Shown here in pieces: positions 1 to 5,775 of a stretch of DNA of 5,775 bases. The stretch comes from an uncultured Clostridia bacterium (GTDB lineage Bacteria; Bacillota; Clostridia; Oscillospirales; Oscillospiraceae). Below the pieces are notes generated by a model. That model was not told the DNA's origin, did not search any database, and was given only the letters and a program-made list of their open reading frames with translations. Location: NCBI GenBank assembly GCA_945635805.1, contig CALZCW010000052.1, positions 1 to 5,775 on the forward strand, written 5' to 3'. The translations under genes were made by a program, and so were the position numbers. Position 1 is the first letter of the stretch, and each line of letters begins with the position of its first letter.

Positions 1-1800
1 GACATAGGTTTCTCCCTGGACCAGATCGGGGCTGCTGAGAATTACCACCGCAAAGGACAGGGCAGGGGTATAGGAGATGAGGGTATTTCCGGCGCTGTCC
101 GTCAGCGTGATTTGCGTTCCGGCGGACTGCTCGCCGGTGCTCACGGCGATGACGCCCTGCTCGGAGCTGCTGAAGGTCTGCGCCATGCCGGAGGCGCCGG
201 TGCCGATAAAGGTGCCGCCGGTGATGACGCCGGTGGTGTCATAGTCCAGGGTGGACGTGTCGCCCTGGGTGGGGCCGGTGACAACAATATGACCGCCGGT
301 GATCTCCAGAGAGCCGTTGGCGTCAATGCCGTCGCCGTAGGCCGTGATGGCAAGAGTGCCGCCGGAAATGGTAATGGAGCCGTTGGAGGAAGCGCCCATC
401 CCCGGGCCGCCGAACATACCGTCTCTGCCGCCCTGACCACTCTGATCCGTGCCGCCTGCGGCATTCAAGCCGTCGTCGCTGGCGGTCAGGGTGATGTCGC
501 CGCCGGAGATGTCGACATACTGCCCCTCCAGACCCTCATAGCAGCCCGTAATGCGGATGGTTCCGCCGGTGACGGTGAGGGTCACGTCGGCGTGGAAGCC
601 GTCGTCGCCCGAGGCAATCTCGAAGGTGCCGCCGCTGACCGTCATAGAGTCGTTGGAATGGACGGCGTCGTCTGCGGTGTCGATGGTAAACACGCCGCCG
701 TTGATCGTGAGAGCTGCACCCGCTTTGATCCCTTTCATGCTGGTGCTGTCTGCGGTGTCTTCGGCTTCGGACGGCTGACCGGGCGCGCCGCCCATCATGC
801 CGCCGCCCATCATGCCGTCTCCGTGTCTGCCGCCGCCCATAAAGCTGCCCCAGGATTCGGAGGACGGTGCGGTGGCGTTGACGCTGCCGCCGCCGGCGGT
901 GATTTGGAAGCTGCCGTCCTCAATCTGCAGATAGGAAGCGGCGCTGATACCGTCGCCTTCGGCGGAAATGTCAAAGGTTCCGCTCTGGAGCCATATGAAG
1001 CCCTGAGTATCGTCGTCGTTTTCGCTGTGGATACCGTCTTTTCCGGAGACGATGGTGAAATCGGCGTTCACGATGCACACGTCGTCCTTTCCGGCCAGAC
1101 CGTGGGAGGCGCAGTTGATATCGTAGATGCCGCCGGTGATCTTCAGTGAATCCTTGGACACGATGCCGTGACCTGCCGGGGAGGTGACGATGAGGATGCC
1201 GCTGCCGTTCAGGGTCAGATCGTCCTTGGAGAAGATCACGGCGTCGATGTTGTTCTCGTCAATGGCCGTGAAGGTGCCGCCGTTGGAAAGGGTGTTGGTG
1301 GAGCCCGGCGCCAGGGTGAGGAACACCTTGTCTGCCTGACGGATGTAAATGGGTGCGCAGGTCTGACTGTGGATGGTCACACCGTCGAGAACCAGCTGAG
1401 TTTTGTCGCTCTTTCCCGCGTCGACGATGATCATGCCGTCGTCCAGGGTGCCGGAGAGAATGTAGGTTCCCTCGTCGGTGATGGTGACGTTGCCGCCGGA
1501 GATTTTCACGGCATCGGAGCTGCAGGCGGCGGAAGTGCCGTTGAGCCGGATGAGGGCGCTCTTGCTCTCGTCATATCCGGCGTCCAGATCCCGGTCAGTA
1601 AACAGACCGGAAGCGGATACCGCCTCGGTGACCTCCGACGTGGATTCGGTAGTCGTCGTGTCCTCTGAGGTGGAATCGACCGTGATTTCCTGGCTTTCCG
1701 TCCCCGCTGTATTCTCCGGAACGCTGCTGATCTCCCGCATACCGCAACCGGTGATCAGCAGCGCAAGGACAGAAAGCATTGCAAACAGTGTCTTTTTCAT
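1..1800 (-). CDS. Secreted lipoprotein with carbohydrate-binding beta-helix domain (Cthe_2159/DUF4353-like), 3'-partial
   Basis: This frame is open from an ATG at 1800 to the window edge, giving 600 codons with no stop, so the C-terminus is missing. GGGAGG lies 9 bases before the ATG. Residues 1-19 form a lipoprotein signal (MKKTLF, hydrophobic core, ITGC lipobox), so the mature protein should be lipid-anchored at Cys19 outside the cell. Residues about 21-65 are a Thr/Ser/Glu-rich linker. From about residue 80 short repeats take over. These are strand units of the type SGGTFEI (near 101, 222, 365, 391, 412, 432, 479, 501 and 527) alternating with acidic turns such as GKDGIHS, DDAVHSND, GDDGFHAD and YGDGIDAN. 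This matches the right-handed beta-helix of the Cthe_2159 family, described as binding plant cell-wall polysaccharides and calcium. Gly/Met-rich insertions interrupt the helix at 321-340 and 461-469. It is the third gene of the operon, 17 bases after the DUF4956 stop. The family call comes from motif reading; the ligand is unknown. Confidence 0.85.
   Translation of the reverse strand, partial: MKKTLFAMLSVLALLITGCGMREISSVPENTAGTESQEITVDSTSEDTTTTESTSEVTEAVSASGLFTDRDLDAGYDESKSALIRLNGTSAACSSDAVKISGGNVTITDEGTYILSGTLDDGMIIVDAGKSDKTQLVLDGVTIHSQTCAPIYIRQADKVFLTLAPGSTNTLSNGGTFTAIDENNIDAVIFSKDDLTLNGSGILIVTSPAGHGIVSKDSLKITGGIYDINCASHGLAGKDDVCIVNADFTIVSGKDGIHSENDDDTQGFIWLQSGTFDISAEGDGISAASYLQIEDGSFQITAGGGSVNATAPSSESWGSFMGGGRHGDGMMGGGMMGGAPGQPSEAEDTADSTSMKGIKAGAALTINGGVFTIDTADDAVHSNDSMTVSGGTFEIASGDDGFHADVTLTVTGGTIRITGCYEGLEGQYVDISGGDITLTASDDGLNAAGGTDQSGQGGRDGMFGGPGMGASSNGSITISGGTLAITAYGDGIDANGSLEITGGHIVVTGPTQGDTSTLDYDTTGVITGGTFIGTGASGMAQTFSSSEQGVIAVSTGEQSAGTQITLTDSAGNTLISYTPALSFAVVILSSPDLVQGETYV
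787..816. repeat. Perfect 15-bp tandem duplication in the lipoprotein gene
   Basis: The unit GCCGCCCATCATGCC occurs twice back to back (787-801 and 802-816), and a partial third copy (GCCGCCCAT) lies at 832-840. On the coding strand it encodes a Met-Met-Gly-Gly-Gly type repeat within lipoprotein residues 321-340. The length is a multiple of three, so copy-number change would keep the frame. It looks like slippage-driven variation of a flexible loop. Confidence 0.8.
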
Positions 1801-1817
1801 GATAATCAGCCTCCCGC

Positions 1818-2513
1818 TTATAGTTCTGTGATGGCGGTCTCCTGTCGGGAAACCGCAATCTCAAGGTTGCCGTTTCGGCAGCGGAGCTTGTCGATCATTT
1901 CTTTTTCATTGGCGGCGGCCTTGAGGGTCAGATGGTAGGTCAGCTGGAACATACTGCCCATGTTCGTCGTTTTTACGCGGATCAGCTCCCAGGAGGAGGC
2001 GTAATCCTTCAGAATGGCGTCAAAGGCCCCGGAGTAATCCAGGTCCTCGGGGATGGTGATATTCAACGTTTTATACCGGCCGCCGTTCCTTTTAAGGCCG
2101 AAATCCAGGCAGTTGCAGAGAATGTTCAGCAGACACACGATGACGGTGAACAGCAGGGCAAAACCCAGATAGCCCATGCCGGCGAGAAGTCCCGCGCCCA
2201 TGGCCAGAAACAGCATGGTGATCTCCTTGGCCGTTCCGGGGGCCGAACGGAAGCGTACCAGACTGAAAGCCCCCGCCACAGCCACGCCGGTGCCCACGTT
2301 GCCGTTTACCATCATGATGACGACGCAGACCACCGTGGGAAGCAGTGCCAGAGTGACGATAAAGCTCCTGGTATAGCGGGTGCGGAACATATAGCAAAAC
2401 GCCAGGATCAGTCCGATCAGCAGCGCGCACCCGATGCACAGCAGAAAGTCGGACACGCTGATAACGTCGGTCATATCCGTGTCAAATAGACCTTTGAAGA
2501 ATGACTCAAGCAT
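1818..2513 (-). CDS. DUF4956 family membrane protein
   Basis: This 231-residue protein has about four hydrophobic helices (residues about 22-43, 50-69, 98-113 and 115-134). The conserved block GVAVAGAFSLVRFRS followed by PGTAKEI (76-98) is typical of DUF4956 proteins. The remaining 90 or so residues are soluble, begin with a strand-rich stretch (KTLNITIPEDLDY) and are probably cytosolic. The start is ATG 2513, preceded by AGGAG about 10 bases upstream. It overlaps the end of the VTC-like gene by 8 bases (ATGCTTGA), which implies translational coupling. The family's function is not established. Its frequent neighbours are VTC-domain and surface proteins, as here. I infer that it is the membrane partner, perhaps a channel or scaffold, of the VTC-like enzyme. 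The helix layout with a conserved Gly/Arg block and a soluble C-terminal domain also recalls MgtC/SapB proteins, but I cannot show homology. Confidence 0.85.
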   Translation of the reverse strand: MLESFFKGLFDTDMTDVISVSDFLLCIGCALLIGLILAFCYMFRTRYTRSFIVTLALLPTVVCVVIMMVNGNVGTGVAVAGAFSLVRFRSAPGTAKEITMLFLAMGAGLLAGMGYLGFALLFTVIVCLLNILCNCLDFGLKRNGGRYKTLNITIPEDLDYSGAFDAILKDYASSWELIRVKTTNMGSMFQLTYHLTLKAAANEKEMIDKLRCRNGNLEIAVSRQETAITEL

Positions 2514-3225
2514 AATTGGCGGTCTCCTTGAATTGTGGAAAGATCAGCTTTTCATAAGCCGTTCCGTATTTGGAAAAAGACGTTTTATAGATGCGGTTTT
2601 CCGACAGCACCCGGGTCATCCACAGCGGGATGCCGCCGGCGCATTTGACCTCCATCAGCATCTTGCCCTCGGGCAGGAGCGGCGTGCCGGATACGTCGGC
2701 CTGCAGGGAAAGGCCGTCCTGACGGCTCAGGATGGAGGCATCGAAGGTAACTCGGAAATCCGGATTGTCTCTGGAATAGTAGGCTTCCCGCTCGTAGGAG
2801 AGGAAAACCTTCGGACGGAGGCCCTCATAAAAGCTCAGGAAATAGTCGATTTCCCGGGAGATCTGGGTGGACTCGGGACAGGGAAGTCCGCCGCAGATCC
2901 ATTGCATGGCGGCTTCCTCCGGCAGGGGGATCCGGCGCTTGAACACCACCTGACGGTATTTCTTTTTCAGCTCCACGAACACCGTGCTGTCAGGCTTCGC
3001 TTGGCAGTAGCTGCGGATGCGCAGCTTTTCCTTGTAGGCCGGCTTGCCGATGGAGTGGCGGGCCAGCCGGTAGTTGTCCGTGTCAAAATACAGGTTGCGG
3101 ATAGTGGTGCGGCCATATTCGTCCGGCACCAGGTACGGTGCCGCCGCTTCCATGACCCTGTCCTTTTGTGCCGGGGTAAGCAGGTATTTGAGCTCGTAGC
3201 GCTGAAAAACGCTTTGGTATGCCAT
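2506..3225 (-). CDS. VTC-domain (TTM-fold) polyphosphate polymerase-like protein
   Basis: This 239-residue soluble protein is related to the catalytic domain of yeast Vtc4, which makes polyphosphate from ATP inside a tunnel lined with basic residues. The expected charged strand motifs are present in order: RYELKY (9-14), RNLYFDT (43-49), KEKLRIRSY (65-73), VELKKKY (84-90), FKRR (95-98), SYERE (143-147), RVTFD (158-162), LMEVK (190-194) and SKYGTAY (218-224). Likely substrate and metal residues are K13, R69, R71, K87, R146, R158, E192 and K219, matched to Vtc4 by order only. No membrane segment or SPX domain is seen. The frame is open back to an ATG at 3327, but that start would lie inside the terminator hairpin. 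ATG 3225 has AGGGGG 7 bases upstream and gives the family-typical N-terminus. It is the first gene of the operon. Other TTM-fold activities, such as triphosphatase, are possible. Confidence 0.85.
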   Translation of the reverse strand: MAYQSVFQRYELKYLLTPAQKDRVMEAAAPYLVPDEYGRTTIRNLYFDTDNYRLARHSIGKPAYKEKLRIRSYCQAKPDSTVFVELKKKYRQVVFKRRIPLPEEAAMQWICGGLPCPESTQISREIDYFLSFYEGLRPKVFLSYEREAYYSRDNPDFRVTFDASILSRQDGLSLQADVSGTPLLPEGKMLMEVKCAGGIPLWMTRVLSENRIYKTSFSKYGTAYEKLIFPQFKETANYA

Positions 3226-3248
3226 AGATCTGCCCCCTTTCTGGGTCA

Positions 3249-3276
3249 AGTATAGCGGTTCAACCCCAAATGAACC
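3249..3276 (-). promoter_or_regulatory. Putative promoter -10 with adjacent dyad, upstream of the VTC operon
   Basis: Read on the minus strand, TATACT at 3254-3249 resembles a -10 box and lies 23 bases before the ATG at 3225. Just upstream is the inverted repeat GGTTCA-8 bases-TGAACC (3276-3271 and 3262-3257), which covers the space where the spacer and -35 would be. No good TTGACA box lies at 16-18 bases, so the promoter may be weak or depend on a protein binding the dyad. The location, between the preceding terminator and the operon, supports a promoter. The exact elements are uncertain. Confidence 0.35.
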
Positions 3277-3312
3277 TAAAAAAGTTGGAAAAACCCATCG
3301 GCTTTTTTCGGC

Positions 3313-3364
3313 AAAAAATCCGGGCATCCATGGTCAAGCCTGTCGGCTGACCGTGAATGCCCGG
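3313..3364 (-). terminator. Rho-independent terminator of the ABC-transporter operon
   Basis: Two 17-base arms (3320-3336 and 3348-3364) pair with one mismatch and one G-T wobble. The loop between them can pair further (AGCC/GGCT around TGTC), giving a very long near-continuous hairpin. On the minus strand the GC-rich base of the stem (GCCCGG) is followed by ATTTTTT (T-tract 3318-3313). This fits an intrinsic terminator about 190 bases after the permease stop. On the plus strand the stem is followed by AAAAA, so it terminates in the minus direction only. Confidence 0.85.
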
Positions 3365-3551
3365 AAAAAGGCGGCGCCCAGGCAGACGAAAAGCACTGCC
3401 TGCTATTGGTTTTACTTGGGAAGCTGTGGACCGGCCCCTTCAAGCTGAAAATAGAAAAAACAAGCTGCCGAAGGAGGGATATACCTGTCTGCCCGACAGC
3501 AAACCGGCGATGGTCACCATCGGCGGAGCAGACCCGGATGCTTTTCCGGTT
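3365..3551 (-). other. Gene-free 3' region of the ABC operon with several inverted repeats
   Basis: I see no credible gene in this stretch between the permease stop and the terminator stem. In the minus direction it holds CCGGA/TCCGG (3549-3545 with 3538-3534) right after the stop codon. Next come GTCTGC/GCAGAC arms (3533-3528 with 3492-3487) enclosing the long palindrome at 3504-3526, and then CAGGCAG/CTGCCTG (3402-3396 with 3385-3379). None is followed directly by a T-tract. They may fold as a structured 3' untranslated region of the ABC-transporter mRNA. No function can be assigned. Confidence 0.45.
3504..3526. repeat. Long palindrome, 15-bp perfect core
   Basis: CGATGGTCACCATCG (3508-3522) is a perfect palindrome around a single central base. 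After one mismatch on each side it continues with CCG/CGG (3504-3506 and 3524-3526). It lies in the noncoding gap just after the permease gene, inside the GTCTGC/GCAGAC arms. With a one-base centre it is a poor RNA loop as drawn and may instead be a protein-binding site or part of a larger fold. Confidence 0.6.
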
Positions 3552-4454
3552 TCATTTCCGCTTTCTGCCGGACAGGACGTTCATCAGCACATACAGCCCG
3601 ACTGCGATCACAATGGCGGCAGCCAGCACCAAATACATGGCAGGCAGCGCCACCTTGTCGCCGAAGAAGTACAGGTTGCAGTCCACGCTGTCCCGGATGG
3701 CTTCCACCACCTGGCTCGGGAAGCCCTGCGCGCTCATTTCCTCAAACACGCCGCTCAGTGCGTGGTTGCGAAGCAGCGAAGTGCCGTAAGTACCGGGCAG
3801 GAAGGAGATCGCCTTCTGCAGCCCCTCGGAAAACTGGGAAATGGGCATATAAGCACCGCAGATAAAGCCGTAACCGGCGCTGACGATGGTGCCCACTGCC
3901 GAGGCCTGCCCGTTGGTGGACAGGGGGAAATTGACGCAGGCGGAAAGCGCCGTGCCGAACAGCACCAGCAGCGCCACATCCAGCAGCAGCGCCGCCACAT
4001 CCCCGGCGGTCAGGTACCAGCCCACATAAGCCAGATATCCAAGGCAGACACCCGCCGCTGCAAAGCAGATCAGCAGGGTGGACAGCAGGGTGGACAGATA
4101 GTAGCTCAGGGCCAGCGTGCCGGGCTTTACCGGCGCAATAGTCAGATCCCGTCTCGCGCCGGTGATCTTATCCTGCACCATCAGAAGATTGGAGCAGAAC
4201 GCCACCGTCACGCAGCTCACCGCCAGCAGGGACGATACCAGTTGGCCGCCGACGCAGCCGCCGATGAGCTTGTCGGGCACGGTGGCTCCCGCCGCTTCCA
4301 GAGCGCTGCGGAAGCTGTCCTCGTAGACATTGCTCAAAAAGGTGCCGTAGAGCACCAGCAGGATCAGAGGTGTGATCAAAGAGGTGAAAAACATCCCCTT
4401 GTCCTTGAAATACAGTTTTGTGTTGCGCCGAATCAGCGCGCCAAGTCCGGTCAT
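3552..4454 (-). CDS. ABC-2 type transporter permease (DrrB-like)
   Basis: This 300-residue integral membrane protein is the membrane half of an ABC exporter. It starts with a short basic cytosolic segment (IRRNTKLYFKDK), followed by about six helices near residues 21-40, 70-93, 113-141, 152-173, 184-203 and 270-291. The loop at about 41-66 is probably extracellular. Features usual for the ABC-2 family are KDKGMFFTSLITP in the first helix region, the GAYMPI segment (200-205), and FLPGTYGTSLLRN (218-230), which resembles the late FLP/LP motif of drug-export permeases. GGAGGG lies 8 bases before ATG 4454. The ATG overlaps the stop of the ATPase gene (ATGA), so the two subunits are almost certainly made together and form one complex. 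The substrate cannot be read from the sequence. Drug, peptide or lipid export are all possible. Confidence 0.9.
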   Translation of the reverse strand: MTGLGALIRRNTKLYFKDKGMFFTSLITPLILLVLYGTFLSNVYEDSFRSALEAAGATVPDKLIGGCVGGQLVSSLLAVSCVTVAFCSNLLMVQDKITGARRDLTIAPVKPGTLALSYYLSTLLSTLLICFAAAGVCLGYLAYVGWYLTAGDVAALLLDVALLVLFGTALSACVNFPLSTNGQASAVGTIVSAGYGFICGAYMPISQFSEGLQKAISFLPGTYGTSLLRNHALSGVFEEMSAQGFPSQVVEAIRDSVDCNLYFFGDKVALPAMYLVLAAAIVIAVGLYVLMNVLSGRKRK

Positions 4455-5365
4455 TTTTCAGTCCCTCCGATCAGCTTTTTGCCTGTAACGGCAAGGAATA
4501 CATCGTCCATCTTTCCCTTGGTGATCTCATAATCCCGGAAGATCTCAGGGTATTTCAGAATCAGCTCCGTTGCTGCGGCAGTGTTTGGAACGGATATCCG
4601 ATAGGCATCCCGTATTGCCTCATAAGGCGCACCCAGACGGCTGATTTGCGCTTCTTTTGCGCCGTAAAGGGTGATAAAGTCGCCGGTATAGGTGTTTTTC
4701 AGGGTCAGGGGCGTTCCCTCTGCGGCGATCCTGCCGCTGTCGAGAATGACCACATAATCCGCGTCCGCGGCCTCCTCCATGTAGTGGGTGGTGAGGAACA
4801 CCGTCATGCCTTCCTTTTTTCGCAGGTCACCCACGACCCGCCACAGGATGCTTCTGGTCTGGGGGTCCAGGCCGGTGGTAGGCTCGTCAAGGATCAAGAT
4901 TCTGGGACGGTGCAGCAGCGCCCGGGCAATGTCAATCCTGCGTCGCTGACCGCCGGAGAGCTTGCCTACGGTGCGCTTCAGCAGGTTGCTGAACTCCAGA
5001 AGCTCCGCCAGTTCTGCCAGCCGCTTCCGGAAGGCACTGCCCCGGATGCCGTAGAGCGCCGCGCGGCTTTGCAGATTGTCCTGCACGGAAAGCTCTTTGT
5101 CCAGCACGGAGTTCTGGAACACCACGCCAAGGCTTCGTTTGATGCCGTCCGGGTCGTTGTCCAGATCGACGCCGCCGATTTTCACCGTGCCTGTGTCTTT
5201 GGCAAGCTGACCGCACATGATGTTGATGGTGGTGGATTTTCCTGCGCCGTTGATCCCCAGAAAAGCGAACAGCTCGCCCTCTTTCACGCGGAAACTCAGG
5301 TCCTGTACCGCATGTACATCCCCAAAGCTTTTGCAAAGATGGGAAATTTCAATCAGATCGTTCAT
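4451..5365 (-). CDS. ABC transporter ATP-binding protein (DrrA-like)
   Basis: This 304-residue cytosolic ATPase powers the permease encoded after it. All nucleotide-binding motifs are intact: Walker A GINGAGKST (37-45), Q-loop Q84, signature LSGGQ (136-140), Walker B RILILDEP (155-162), D-loop GLD (165-167) and switch His194 in TTHYMEEA. The C-terminal extension of about 80 residues after the ABC domain, including GTPLTLKN (about 217-224), is as seen in DrrA/CcmA-type exporters. AGGAGG lies 8 bases before ATG 5365, which starts 19 bases after the PspC-protein stop. The stop codon overlaps the permease start. Family and activity are clear; the transported substrate is unknown. Confidence 0.95.
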   Translation of the reverse strand: MNDLIEISHLCKSFGDVHAVQDLSFRVKEGELFAFLGINGAGKSTTINIMCGQLAKDTGTVKIGGVDLDNDPDGIKRSLGVVFQNSVLDKELSVQDNLQSRAALYGIRGSAFRKRLAELAELLEFSNLLKRTVGKLSGGQRRRIDIARALLHRPRILILDEPTTGLDPQTRSILWRVVGDLRKKEGMTVFLTTHYMEEAADADYVVILDSGRIAAEGTPLTLKNTYTGDFITLYGAKEAQISRLGAPYEAIRDAYRISVPNTAAATELILKYPEIFRDYEITKGKMDDVFLAVTGKKLIGGTEK

Positions 5366-5384
5366 GGTAGTATCCTCCTGTCTG

Positions 5385-5576
5385 TCAATATTCCGGATTG
5401 CGCGGGATGATCAGGGCCGCAATGAGATAGGCCAGAAATCCGCTGCCGCCCAAAGCGCAGAATAAGACCCAGCCCAGCCGGACCAGCGTGGGATCCATGC
5501 CGAAATACTCGGCGATACCCCCGCAGACGCCGTCTATCATTGCATTCCTGTTGGATTTATAAAGTCTCTTGGTCAT
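5385..5576 (-). CDS. PspC-domain membrane protein
   Basis: This 63-residue protein is essentially one PspC domain. A basic N-terminus (KRLYKSNRN) is followed by the hallmark DGVCGGIAEYFGMDP (15-29), then VRLGW and one hydrophobic helix (about 32-57) ending in IIPRNPEY. In enteric bacteria PspC senses membrane stress with PspB and PspA. Stand-alone Firmicutes versions are common and mostly uncharacterised. GGAGG lies 7 bases before the ATG, and the ATG overlaps the stop of the preceding gene (ATGA). It is followed closely by the ABC exporter genes, so a role tied to envelope stress or exporter control is plausible but only inferred. Confidence 0.92.
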   Translation of the reverse strand: MTKRLYKSNRNAMIDGVCGGIAEYFGMDPTLVRLGWVLFCALGGSGFLAYLIAALIIPRNPEY

Positions 5577-5773
5577 GCCCGTACCTCCGCTTTTTCTTTA
5601 TTGTTTTCCGCCAGACGGAAATGGCAGGCGGAAAAGAATATGCAGGACGCCGCCGTCCAGAAGATTCCGCCGATGGCCGGACTGACGTATACCGCCGTCA
5701 GGATGCCGGAGATGACCATCAGCCCACTGGACAGAGTCAGCCTCCGGGAGGCAAAACGGATGTCCTTTTTCAT
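5573..5773 (-). CDS. Small two-helix membrane protein of unknown function
   Basis: This 66-residue protein has a basic start (MKKDIRFASRR), two hydrophobic segments (about 12-30 and 33-50) and a charged tail (RLAENNKEKAEVRA). I do not recognise a family. The ATG is only two bases from the window edge, so its ribosome binding site is not visible and a start further upstream cannot be excluded. Its stop overlaps the PspC-protein start (ATGA), and it is the first visible member of the ABC-transporter operon. Both helices are short and the N-terminus is positive, which suggests a hairpin with both ends in the cytosol. Confidence 0.7.
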   Translation of the reverse strand: MKKDIRFASRRLTLSSGLMVISGILTAVYVSPAIGGIFWTAASCIFFSACHFRLAENNKEKAEVRA

Positions 5774-5775
5774 AG

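Noticed and set aside
112..1149. Long plus-strand open frame of 345 codons opposite the lipoprotein gene
   Set aside because: It is the mirror of a repetitive, GC-rich coding strand. The product is low-complexity Gly/Ala-rich with no domain, while the minus strand has a lipoprotein signal, a ribosome binding site and clear repeats.
2434..3255. Plus-strand open frame of 273 codons across the VTC-like gene
   Set aside because: It is an antisense shadow of the VTC-domain gene, with no domain of its own.
3226..3327. N-terminal extension of the VTC-like protein to an ATG at 3327
   Set aside because: The added 34 residues would be encoded by the terminator stem and T-tract and the probable promoter. 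The ATG at 3225 has a good ribosome binding site and fits the family N-terminus.
3470..3500. AAGGAGGG on the plus strand (about 3471-3478), resembling a ribosome binding site for a plus-strand gene
   Set aside because: No ATG, GTG or TTG at suitable spacing opens a credible reading frame, so it is probably chance.
3357..4532. Plus-strand open frame of 391 codons across the permease gene
   Set aside because: It starts inside the terminator stem, runs antisense to a clear ABC-2 permease, and gives a His/Gln/Arg-rich product with no recognisable domain.
4418..5410. Plus-strand open frame of 330 codons across the ATPase gene
   Set aside because: The opposite strand encodes an ABC ATPase with every motif intact. 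This frame has no family features and no convincing ribosome binding site.
1..5775. CRISPR array, tRNA/rRNA genes, insertion sequence or phage attachment site
   Set aside because: No regularly spaced direct repeats, no tRNA-like cloverleaf and no transposase or integrase motif were seen on either strand.

Overview
The window reads as chromosomal DNA of a Gram-positive gut-type Clostridia (Oscillospiraceae/Ruminococcaceae-like). This is inferred from the fairly GC-rich composition, strong AGGAGG-type ribosome binding sites a few bases before nearly every start, a signal-peptidase-II lipoprotein, and the gene families present. No 16S rRNA or other taxonomic marker is in the window. All seven genes lie on the minus strand, so transcription runs from high to low coordinates. 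The large plus-strand open frames are antisense shadows.

Region 1 (5775 to 3552) is a tightly packed four-gene unit. In order of transcription it holds a 66-residue two-helix membrane protein, a 63-residue PspC-domain protein, a 304-residue ABC ATPase and a 300-residue ABC-2 permease. Three of the genes are joined by two ATGA stop/start overlaps and the remaining gap is 19 bases, so translational coupling is likely. The ATPase and permease should form a DrrAB-like exporter. The start of this operon lies outside the window.

Region 2 (3551 to 3226) is a 326-base gap without a gene. It holds several inverted repeats downstream of the permease, a strong rho-independent terminator for region 1 (stem 3320-3364, T-tract at 3318-3313), and then a probable promoter with a dyad just before the next gene.

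Region 3 (3225 to 1) is a second compact operon. It encodes a soluble VTC/TTM-fold polyphosphate-polymerase-like protein, a DUF4956 membrane protein overlapping it by 8 bases, and, 17 bases further on, a large secreted lipoprotein with a repeat-built, predicted beta-helical carbohydrate-binding domain (Cthe_2159/DUF4353 type). The lipoprotein is open from 1800 to the window edge: 600 codons are visible and no stop is reached. The set joins a cytosolic polymer-forming (or triphosphate-processing) enzyme, a membrane protein and a surface protein, which suggests a cell-envelope pathway whose product is not established. This is the most interesting content of the window.
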